Shown: piece by piece, positions 1 through 6,745 of the stretch
Position numbering within the stretch: the first letter of the stretch is position 1
Layout: every line of letters starts with the position of its first letter
Assembly: GCA_017743475.1 (NCBI GenBank)
Contig: JAGHYV010000054.1
Span: forward strand, 1-32,099
From: Roseiflexus sp.
GTDB lineage: Bacteria > Chloroflexota > Chloroflexia > Chloroflexales > Roseiflexaceae
Reading direction: 5' to 3'
Length of the DNA: 32,099 bases
The notes under the pieces: model-generated
What the model was told of the DNA's origin: nothing
Databases searched by the model: none
Seen by the model: the letters and a program-made list of their open reading frames with translations, nothing else
Made by a program: the position numbers and the translations under genes

Positions 1-781
1 CCAGCATGGTGGCGGCCATAGTCTCTCCCAGCGCACGCCCCAGACCGAGCATCACTGCACCGATGATACCGGCGCGTGCATAGGGCACGACCGATAGCCA
101 GATAACCTCCCATCTGGTTGCGCCTAGTGCCAGCATCACCTCGCGTTGCGTATTCGGCACCAGGGTCAGCACATCACGGGTAATAGCCGCAATCGTCGGC
201 AGGATCATGATCGACAGAATAATCCCGGCAATAAGCAAACCGCGACCAGACGCAACGTTTCCACCGAGCCACGGGACGATCTGTCCTATGGTTTCAGACA
301 TCGGTCGTGCGACGTTCTGAGTAAAGAACGGTGCAAAGACCATCACGCCCCAAACGCCATAAATAACGCTCGGAATGGCGGCCAGCAATTCGACCATGAA
401 TGAAAGTGGGGTACGAATGGCGGGCGGACACAATTCTGCCAGAAAAATCCCAATGCCAATCGCTACTGGTGCTGCCAGTATCAGCGCAATCGCCGAAGAG
501 ATCAACGTACCGACGATGGCCGGCATCGCTCCGAAACTGACCGGGTTGACCTCCGTTTCAACCGGATTCCATTCTCCCGATGTAAAAAACGCAAGTCCAA
601 ACCGCTCACGCGCCTGTTGAGAGTCGCTCCACGTGACCCACAGAATAGCAAACACCAGTACAATAACGAGCAGCGCAAAAAAGAGTGTCAATCCCCAGAA
701 AATACCATCCCCGTGCTGTGTGCGTTTCGCAATGCGTTCTCGAAACGTTTCACGTGCTGCCTGTGCCTGTGCCATACTCAT
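1..781 (-). CDS. pstC: Phosphate ABC transporter permease PstC (copy 1), partial at window edge
   Basis: One membrane channel subunit of the PstSCAB phosphate importer. About 260 residues are visible from the ATG at 781; the C-terminus lies beyond position 1. A cytoplasmic N-terminus rich in Arg and Gln leads into a first membrane helix near residues 28-48. Further helices follow, and the permease coupling (EAA-type) loop is visible near the left edge (ALGATRWEVIW, then GRALGET). This is the usual PstC layout. A second ATG two codons in (775) is an alternative start. The gene follows pstS1 on the same strand with a strong hairpin between them, so the two are probably one transcription unit continuing to pstA and pstB outside the window. 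It is a different lineage from the second pstC at 5579-6538 rather than a recent copy. Confidence 0.93.
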   Translation of the reverse strand, partial: MSMAQAQAARETFRERIAKRTQHGDGIFWGLTLFFALLVIVLVFAILWVTWSDSQQARERFGLAFFTSGEWNPVETEVNPVSFGAMPAIVGTLISSAIALILAAPVAIGIGIFLAELCPPAIRTPLSFMVELLAAIPSVIYGVWGVMVFAPFFTQNVARPMSETIGQIVPWLGGNVASGRGLLIAGIILSIMILPTIAAITRDVLTLVPNTQREVMLALGATRWEVIWLSVVPYARAGIIGAVMLGLGRALGETMAATML

Positions 782-807
782 TTCTCCATATTATTTCGTG
801 CCACACA

Positions 808-846
808 CAATGCTGTAGCAGGGCGATCATCCCTGCCACAGCATTG
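808..846 (-). terminator. Strong hairpin between pstS1 and pstC1
   Basis: The inverted repeat CAATGCTGT...ACAGCATTG (808-816 with 838-846) extends inward through one mismatch to GCAGGG/CCCTGC around a 7-base loop. It lies 25 bases past the pstS1 stop and 27 bases before the pstC1 start. No T-tract follows on the minus strand, so it is more likely an mRNA-stabilising or attenuating hairpin than a full terminator. It would let pstS1 be expressed above pstC1. Confidence 0.65.
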
Positions 847-870
847 TTCTCTGAAACTGGCGGATCAGGA

Positions 871-2112
871 TTAGCGCGGTGGCGTTGTAAACACCTGCTC
901 GCCACGGACGCGCACTTTGTTCAGTTGCGCCATTGCCTTCAGGCGCACTTCCGTAGGCAGCTGGACATAACCGAGACGGACAGCAGCCCCCTGACCTTCG
1001 GTGAGACACCAATAGAGAAAATCAGTGAGCGCCTGCGCCTTTGGAACGTCCGTGTAGGTCTGTGAGCGAATCAGGATCCAGGTCAACCCGGCAATCGGGT
1101 ACGAGTTCGCACCCTGCGGGTTAGTGATTGAGAACCGCAGGTCTTCGGGAATAGTCACACCGGCCGCTGCCGCAGAGACGGTTTCTGGTGTAGGCAGGAC
1201 ATAGTTGCCCGCTGCGTTTTTCACGGTCGGCACCGGCAAACGGTTGCCGATTGCAAACGCCTGTTCAACATACCCGATGGCGCCCTCTGTGCGAACCACC
1301 GTGCCGGCGACGCCTGCGTTGCCCGGCGCTCCAATACCGGCGGGCCAGCGGACTGTTGTGCCAGCGCCGACGCGAGTGCGCCAGGCTTCGCTCACCTTCG
1401 CCAGATAATCGGTCCAGATCGCCGTTGTACCGGAGCTGTCCGAGCGGTAGACCGGCGTGATGGACAGATCGGGCAGTGGAACACCAGGATTGTCGGCAAC
1501 GATCTTCGGGTCGTTCCAGCGTGTAATTTCACCCAGATAGATGCCGCTCAGCGTTTCTGGCGAGAAGCGCAGCACCGTACCGGCGGGCAAGCCAGGCAGG
1601 TTGTAGGTCGGCACGACTGCGCCGATAACCATCGGCACGTGCAGCGTGTCTGGCGCTTCGGCAGCGATGCGATCCGCCGGCAGCGCCGAGTCGGTGCCGC
1701 CAAAATCGGTCAGATAGCGGATGAAGTCGCGCTGACCCTGACCAGACCCCACTGCCTGATAACTGATGGTCACCCCAGGAACAACATTCTTGTACACGCT
1801 GATCCATGCCTGATAGAGCGGGTTCGGGAAAGTCGCTCCTGATCCCTGCAACGCGACGCCGCTAATCTGACGTGGCGCCCACGCCGCAGGAGCAGTCGGT
1901 TGAGCGGTTGGAGTAGCCGCCTGTGGTCGTGGAGTCGGTGTCCGTCGGGGGCGCGGGGTTGGCGTTGCGCGGGGGCGTGTAGGAGTAACCTCTGGACGCG
2001 GCGTTGGCGTTGGTTGCGTCTGTGCCTGAGACGGCGCCGTGATCACGAACGTCGACATGAACAGGACGAATGCTATCATCAACAGAACCGGGCGGACAAG
2101 ATGCCGTTGCAT
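871..2112 (-). CDS. pstS: Phosphate ABC transporter substrate-binding protein PstS (copy 1)
   Basis: Extracellular phosphate-binding protein of a Pst importer, 413 residues. The start chosen is the ATG at 2112, preceded by an AGGAAGGA ribosome site; in-frame codons further upstream would spoil the signal peptide. Residues 1-31 form an export signal (basic MQRHLVR, hydrophobic core, then APSQAQ) without a lipobox Cys. A long Thr/Pro/Arg-rich linker (about 32-80) follows. The binding domain opens with LQGSGATFPNPLYQAW, the phosphate-binding loop typical of PstS. YRSDSSGTT, another conserved phosphate-contacting segment, comes later. It belongs to a different branch of the family from the two-domain PstS at 6746-8746. 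The lack of a lipid anchor means retention must come from the linker or from the permease. Confidence 0.93.
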   Translation of the reverse strand: MQRHLVRPVLLMIAFVLFMSTFVITAPSQAQTQPTPTPRPEVTPTRPRATPTPRPRRTPTPRPQAATPTAQPTAPAAWAPRQISGVALQGSGATFPNPLYQAWISVYKNVVPGVTISYQAVGSGQGQRDFIRYLTDFGGTDSALPADRIAAEAPDTLHVPMVIGAVVPTYNLPGLPAGTVLRFSPETLSGIYLGEITRWNDPKIVADNPGVPLPDLSITPVYRSDSSGTTAIWTDYLAKVSEAWRTRVGAGTTVRWPAGIGAPGNAGVAGTVVRTEGAIGYVEQAFAIGNRLPVPTVKNAAGNYVLPTPETVSAAAAGVTIPEDLRFSITNPQGANSYPIAGLTWILIRSQTYTDVPKAQALTDFLYWCLTEGQGAAVRLGYVQLPTEVRLKAMAQLNKVRVRGEQVFTTPPR

Positions 2113-2802
2113 ACAGTGATTCCTTCCTCTCCTCTTCTGTCTGCCCCTTCCACTTGACGCATATTGACCCATCAGCCGTATCTTTGTCAGAGACAATGCT
2201 GGCCATGCTCCAGATATGCTGCGCATGTGTCAGCGCATCACGTCTGGCAACCGGGGTCGGCTTGCGCCAATATGGTTTAGGCAAATCTGCGTCCCGTGAT
2301 GCTGAGTCTATCAAACGAGCATTGAAGGATCAACTCATGCCGCCTTAAGGGGATTTTGTCCATAAATATAGACTTCTTAATAAATCTTAAATCGCGTATT
2401 ATCTGGACAGGTGATCGTTCAGCGCGATGAGTCGCCCCACAGCGCAGTTGGAAAACCGCAATAACCCCGGTTTGATTGCAATTCTCACCGAGGTTGAACC
2501 CAATTGACGAGGTTGAATACTCCCGGAATCGCTCCCCACGCAGCGACCGAAATGATGGAGATTGAGAAATAAATCCGGTATGCGCCTGGCGCCGTCGGGG
2601 CAACCTCCCGGCTATGCGAGGCGAAGTCCGCTTGCGCGGGCTAGAGCGGAATAATTACTCAAAGACCATAATTTTGGTCTACACTTCGCCAGCAGCGGGC
2701 GCTTCGCACGACACGGCGGATAGGAACAATGGTCAATGTATCCGGGCAATGCTATAAGAGGCGCACGGCAATCGAGGATAGTTGGGGAAAGGAACGCTCA
2801 CA
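2113..2802. other. 690-bp gap between phoU and pstS1, no convincing gene
   Basis: No reading frame here looks coding. On the minus strand a possible promoter for pstS1 is TTGATC (2333-2328), 17 bases, then TAGACT (2310-2305). An AT-rich stretch with two TTAAG words 10 bases apart and a TATATT lies at about 2367-2393. A small perfect hairpin, AGACCA/TGGTCT, lies at 2663-2680, about 120 bases past the phoU stop, and could end the upstream pst operon. Confidence 0.4.
2663..2680 (-). terminator. Possible weak terminator downstream of phoU
   Basis: AGACCA and TGGTCT form a perfect 6-bp stem around an AT-rich 6-base loop. On the minus strand the stem is followed by TTGAGTAATTATT, which is only partly T-rich. 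Its place after the last gene of the pst operon is the main argument for a terminator. The stem is short. Confidence 0.3.
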
Positions 2803-3459
2803 TTACGCGTTGAGCGACTCGTGCGCTGCGGTAGCCAGGTAGACGGTGCGTTCGGCGATATTTGTCGCTCGATCAGCAACACGCTCGAGCGCACGGGTTA
2901 TTTCGAGCGATGCAAGCGCTGCATCAAAGAGGGCGGCGTCATTGAGCGCCATCTGGCGCACCGCCTCGAGAATAGCACGGCGACGTGCATCGACCTGATC
3001 ATCGAGGGTGGCGATTGCGCGCGCTGTTGTGGCATCTTCCGAGAGGAATGCCGCAATACTGGCAGTCAGGATATGTTCGGTCAGCGCCCCCAACTCCTGG
3101 AGATCGGTCGTGAGCAGCGGGGTGTACCCGGCTTCCCTGGCGCGACGCACCTGGAGGGCGATCTGTTTGGCGTAATCGCCGATGCGTTCAAGTTCGCCAG
3201 CAACCATCAGCAGGGTAAGCACACGACGTAGATCGCGCAAAAGTGGCTGCCAGCGACTGATGAAACGGGCTGTAAGGTCTTCGATATCCTGCTGAAGTGC
3301 GTTGATATCGGGATCGTCATGAATGATCTGTGACGCACCGATGGCATCGAAGCGACGCAACGCCTGAAGCGCCTCGTGCATCGCCTCCTTGACGCGCTGC
3401 GCCATACCGTCGAGTGCGTGGCGCAGACGATCATAATCGTGCTTCATACCGTGCAGCAC
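2803..3459 (-). CDS. phoU: Phosphate transport regulator PhoU
   Basis: Cytoplasmic PhoU protein, which links the Pst transporter to the phosphate-sensing kinase and damps uptake when phosphate is plentiful. About 218 residues, almost entirely helical, with the two tandem three-helix PhoU repeats. Each carries the acidic/basic pattern seen in the family: ERIGDYAKQIA in repeat 1 and ALERVADRATNIAERTVYL in repeat 2. These E-x-x-x-D-type motifs bind metal clusters in known PhoU structures. I chose the GTG at 3459 because GGAG sits 7 bases before it. A TTG at 3480 and an ATG at 3447 are alternatives. It lies about 40 bases after pstB and is the last gene of the operon. Confidence 0.92.
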   Translation of the reverse strand: MLHGMKHDYDRLRHALDGMAQRVKEAMHEALQALRRFDAIGASQIIHDDPDINALQQDIEDLTARFISRWQPLLRDLRRVLTLLMVAGELERIGDYAKQIALQVRRAREAGYTPLLTTDLQELGALTEHILTASIAAFLSEDATTARAIATLDDQVDARRRAILEAVRQMALNDAALFDAALASLEITRALERVADRATNIAERTVYLATAAHESLNA

Positions 3460-3498
3460 GCGCCTGCTCCCTTCCACCAACGCCTGGCAGCCGAACGA

Positions 3499-4317
3499 CT
3501 AGCCGAACCGACCGGAGATATAATTCTCGGTGCGTTCGTCTTGAGGGTTCTGAAAGATCTGCGTGGTCGGTCCGTACTCGATCAACTCGCCAGCACGTGA
3601 TTCGTTCATGAGAAAGAAGGCGGTATAATCCGAAACGCGCGCCGCCTGTTGCATATTGTGAGTCACGATCACAATTGTGTAGTTCTGGCGCAGTTCGAAC
3701 ATCAACTCTTCAATCTTGAGGGTCGAAATCGGGTCGAGCGACGAGCATGGCTCGTCCATCAGAATGACTTCGGGTTGCACGGCGAGCGCGCGAGCGATGC
3801 AGAGCCGTTGCTGCTGACCGCCGGAGAGTGCGGTACCGGGTTGGTGCAGTTTATCCTTGACCTCGTCCCAGATCGCGGCGCCGCGCAGCGCGCGCTCCAC
3901 CAGTTCGTCAGCCTGCTGCTTCGTGCCGCGCCAGCCATTGATGCGCGGACCGAACATGATGTTTTCGTAGATACTCTTGGGGAAAGGATTCGGCTTCTGG
4001 AACACCATGCCAATCCGCCGCCGCACCTCGACCGGATCGACGTCCGGGTCATAGATGTTCTTGCCGTGAAACAGGATCTGTCCCTCGAGACGCGAACCGG
4101 GGATCAGGTCGTTCATACGGTTGATTGCGCGCAACACCGTACTCTTCCCACACCCCGACGGTCCGATGAAGGCGGTTATTCGCTGTCGCTCGATCTGGAG
4201 ACTGACGTTGTTGACCGCGCGAAAGGCGCCGTAGTAGATGTGGATATTTTTCAGTTCAACGGCATACTTGCCGTTTGATTGCAGCGTATTGACTGAAGAG
4301 AACTCGGCGGTTGCCAT
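3499..4317 (-). CDS. pstB: Phosphate ABC transporter ATPase PstB
   Basis: ATP-hydrolysing subunit of the Pst importer, 272 residues, on the cytoplasmic face. All ABC motifs are intact: Walker [10 protein letters not shown] (52-60), Q-loop VFQKPNPFP (about 105-113), signature LSGGQQQR (164-171), Walker B VILMDEP (184-190) and the switch histidine in VTHN. The phosphate-specific family is evident from [15 protein letters not shown] and from the [18 protein letters not shown]-terminus. The start ATG shares one base with the pstA stop (TGATG), so translation is probably coupled. The GGAGGA ribosome site lies inside the end of pstA. Confidence 0.97.
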   Translation of the reverse strand: MATAEFSSVNTLQSNGKYAVELKNIHIYYGAFRAVNNVSLQIERQRITAFIGPSGCGKSTVLRAINRMNDLIPGSRLEGQILFHGKNIYDPDVDPVEVRRRIGMVFQKPNPFPKSIYENIMFGPRINGWRGTKQQADELVERALRGAAIWDEVKDKLHQPGTALSGGQQQRLCIARALAVQPEVILMDEPCSSLDPISTLKIEELMFELRQNYTIVIVTHNMQQAARVSDYTAFFLMNESRAGELIEYGPTTQIFQNPQDERTENYISGRFG

Positions 4318-5582
4318 CAGTAATTCCTCCTGAGACGATTGCGCAGCAGAATTGCAGTTGCGTTAAGCGCCAGCAGCGTGACGAGCAGCACGATAATTGC
4401 CGCTGCCGCGATGCTGCGGAATTGCGCACCGGGTTGCGAGGTCCAGTTATAGATCTGGATCGGGATCACCGTAAATTTATCGAAGACGCTATCGGGAAAG
4501 AACACAACGAACGTTGATGCGCCGATAACAATCAGTGGCGCCGTTTCACCCATCGCGCGCGAGGCGCTGAGGATCGTGCCGGTCAGAATGCCGGGAAGCG
4601 CATTTGGCAGTACGTGATGCCAGACCGTCTGCCACTTTGTCGCTCCCAGACCATACGATGCCTGACGGAGTGACTGCGGCACGGCGCGGATCGCTTCGCG
4701 GGCATTAATGATCATCAGCGGGAGAACCAGCAGCGCCATGGTCAGCCCGGCGGACAGGATGGTTCGTCCGTTCGAGTCGGTGACGCCAAACATCGCGCCG
4801 CTGGTGAATGATTCGAGTGCGCGCACAAAGACTGCCAGCCCCAGAATGCCGTAGATGATCGAAGGCACACCCGCAAGGTTATTGATGTTGGTCTCGATCA
4901 AACGGTAGTACCAGGTATCGCTGGCATACTCTTCCAGATAGACGCCGCCAAGAATGCCGATGGGAATGGCGAGCAGCATCGTGATCGCAATCACCCAGAG
5001 CGATCCCAGGATCGCATTGCCGACACCCGCCAGAATGGGAACACTGCTCATCGGGCGGGTGAGAAATTCGCGGTTGATCCACGAATGGAACTCCAGTTTA
5101 GCGCGCGGGAAGCGCTCGCGAACAGTCGCTTCGATCCGCTCGCGTTCGAGCAACGACTCGGTCAGTTTATACGCAGCGACCACCTCACGACCAACCACGC
5201 GCTCTTCGACCAGTTGCAGAACGCTCTCTTTCGAACGTTCACTGAACGGCTCATCACGGTCGAAGCGTCGGAACAGTCCGGCGGAAACATTCGCGCGCAG
5301 GATTTCGATCAACTCTTCCTTCGACAACTCCTCGAGCGGTCGACCGCCCGTCAATTCCTCCGGGTCAACCTTTGTTTGGACTGCAATATAGCCAAACGTA
5401 TCGTCCACGATGGTATAGATCAACGTAGCCAGCGCCAGCAAGCCGATAATCAACGATGAAACGAAGATTGCCTGCCAGATAGCGCCGCGGAGACGGCGCG
5501 CCGCGATATTGCGATTAATATCCGCACCTTCCGGCAGATAACCGGTTGGCCTATCGCGCTGATCCATCGATTGTGCGCTCAT
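4317..5582 (-). CDS. pstA: Phosphate ABC transporter permease PstA with large inserted domain
   Basis: Second membrane subunit of the Pst channel, 421 residues. PstA is usually about 280-300. The extra length is an inserted, highly charged, probably helical segment of about 110 residues (roughly 70-180) between the first membrane helix (about 35-60) and the core permease domain. That places it outside the membrane if the first helix is inserted normally. The core has the expected helices and coupling loop [19 protein letters not shown] followed by SRAMGETAP. The start overlaps the pstC2 stop by four bases (ATGA) and the stop overlaps the pstB start by one base, so pstC2-A-B are tightly coupled. 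Confidence 0.94.
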   Translation of the reverse strand: MSAQSMDQRDRPTGYLPEGADINRNIAARRLRGAIWQAIFVSSLIIGLLALATLIYTIVDDTFGYIAVQTKVDPEELTGGRPLEELSKEELIEILRANVSAGLFRRFDRDEPFSERSKESVLQLVEERVVGREVVAAYKLTESLLERERIEATVRERFPRAKLEFHSWINREFLTRPMSSVPILAGVGNAILGSLWVIAITMLLAIPIGILGGVYLEEYASDTWYYRLIETNINNLAGVPSIIYGILGLAVFVRALESFTSGAMFGVTDSNGRTILSAGLTMALLVLPLMIINAREAIRAVPQSLRQASYGLGATKWQTVWHHVLPNALPGILTGTILSASRAMGETAPLIVIGASTFVVFFPDSVFDKFTVIPIQIYNWTSQPGAQFRSIAAAAIIVLLVTLLALNATAILLRNRLRRNY

Positions 5583-6538
5583 TCATACACCTCCCGGAAG
5601 CGACTCGCGACCCATCCGCTCAATAGGTTGAGCAGCAGGGTCATGAAGAAGAGCACCAGAGCGATGGCGAAAATGCTGGTGTACTGAATACTGGCGTAAC
5701 TGATATCGCCACCACTGATACGCGCGATATGCCCGGTCATGGTTTCGGCTGCCTGCAACGGATTGAAGGTAAAGCGGGGTCCGGCGCCGGCTGCCAGTGC
5801 AACGATCATCGTTTCACCGACCGCGCGCGACATTGCCACAATCACCGCTGCCAGGATGCCCGACAGCGCCGCCGGAACCACGATACGCAGCGATGTCTCG
5901 AGGCGGGTTGCGCCAAGACCATATGCACCTTCACGCAATGCACGCGGTACGGCGCTCAGCGCGTCCTCGCTCATCGATGCGACCAGCGGCAGGATCATGA
6001 TACCCATCGTCAGCCCTGCCGACAGCATATTGTAGATCTCGACATTCTCCTTGCCCAGCAACCCCTGCAGGATCACCGGCGTCACGAATGTCAGTGCGAA
6101 GTAGCCGTAGACCACGGTTGGCACTCCCGCCAGCACTTCGAGGATCGGCTTGAGGTAGCCACGCGCCTGGGGAGATGCATATTCACTCAAATAAATCGCA
6201 GCGCCCAATCCCAGCGGCACGGCCACCATCAGCGCAATGATACTTGTAATCAGCGTCGATGTCATCAATGGCCAGATACCGAAGCGACCGGTTTCCGGCT
6301 GCCAGGTGGTTGTGCCGAAAAACTCTACCAGATCAACCTCTGGCGAACCAAAGAACATCCAGGCTTCCTGGAACAGAACGATAACGATTGCTGTGGTTGT
6401 AAAAATAGAAATCGCGCCACAAATAAAGACGATGATCTCTATAACGTTTTCGCCGAACCGTGGCTTGCCGCGCAGATTGATCGGACTGATGCTCAATGGT
6501 GTGGAGCGTTCAACGGCAACACGCGCTTCCTGTTCCAT
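5579..6538 (-). CDS. pstC: Phosphate ABC transporter permease PstC (copy 2)
   Basis: Membrane channel subunit pairing with the PstA that follows, 319 residues. The ATG at 6538 is chosen because GAGGAG stands 10-12 bases upstream; a TTG three codons earlier overlaps that ribosome site. It shows an N-terminal cytoplasmic tail, a first helix (about 33-57), and six-helix permease core. The coupling loop EGAYGLGATRLETSLRIVVP precedes MSRAVGET. VPTVVYGYFAL is the typical PstC segment. It is the second gene of the upstream pst operon, separated from pstS2 by 207 bases containing a hairpin and a possible internal promoter, and overlaps pstA by 4 bases. Confidence 0.95.
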   Translation of the reverse strand: MEQEARVAVERSTPLSISPINLRGKPRFGENVIEIIVFICGAISIFTTTAIVIVLFQEAWMFFGSPEVDLVEFFGTTTWQPETGRFGIWPLMTSTLITSIIALMVAVPLGLGAAIYLSEYASPQARGYLKPILEVLAGVPTVVYGYFALTFVTPVILQGLLGKENVEIYNMLSAGLTMGIMILPLVASMSEDALSAVPRALREGAYGLGATRLETSLRIVVPAALSGILAAVIVAMSRAVGETMIVALAAGAGPRFTFNPLQAAETMTGHIARISGGDISYASIQYTSIFAIALVLFFMTLLLNLLSGWVASRFREVYE

Positions 6539-6591
6539 GAGATGCAATCTCCTCGATTATGGCACTGAATAAATGTCGTTTTCGGCAGTGC

Positions 6592-6600
6592 AGTATAGCA
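6592..6600 (-). promoter_or_regulatory. Possible internal promoter (extended -10) ahead of pstC2
   Basis: On the minus strand the sequence reads TGCTATACT: an extended -10 (TGn) joined to TATACT, 54 bases before the pstC2 start. The -35 position is poor, as is common for extended -10 promoters. With the hairpin at 6691-6730 just upstream, it could give pstC2-A-B-phoU a basal supply independent of pstS2. Confidence 0.35.
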
Positions 6601-6690
6601 TAATTCTCCTGTCGATAATGCCAGGGCGTTCGTGACGCCAATCCGCCCGTCGCTTGCGTACAACACCTCGTCATAAGACAATGGAGACCG

Positions 6691-6730
6691 AGCAGACCTG
6701 CCGTCGATCGTGCACGAATGCAGGTCTGCT
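6691..6730 (-). terminator. Strong hairpin between pstS2 and pstC2
   Basis: A perfect 11-bp inverted repeat (AGCAGACCTGC at 6691-6701, GCAGGTCTGCT at 6720-6730) with an 18-base loop starts 15 bases past the pstS2 stop. No T-tract follows on the minus strand. Most likely it stabilises the pstS2 message or attenuates read-through into the permease genes. Confidence 0.6.
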
Positions 6731-6745
6731 CCTGTTACCGAAGCG

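Noticed and set aside
871-2226. Longer version of PstS1 starting at 2226
   Set aside because: The extra 38 residues would bury the signal peptide; the ATG at 2112 has a clear ribosome site and an export signal.
2367-2393. Pair of TTAAG words near a TATATT upstream of pstS1, considered as a second Pho box
   Set aside because: The words are 10 and not 11 bases apart, only two occur, and the gap to TATATT is too short. It lies about 255 bases from the pstS1 start.
3649-4278. 209-codon plus-strand frame opposite pstB
   Set aside because: Fully explained as the antisense of pstB, which has every ABC motif.
5729-6568. 279-codon plus-strand frame opposite pstC2
   Set aside because: Rich in Cys, His, Gln and Arg, as expected for the complement of hydrophobic membrane-protein codons.
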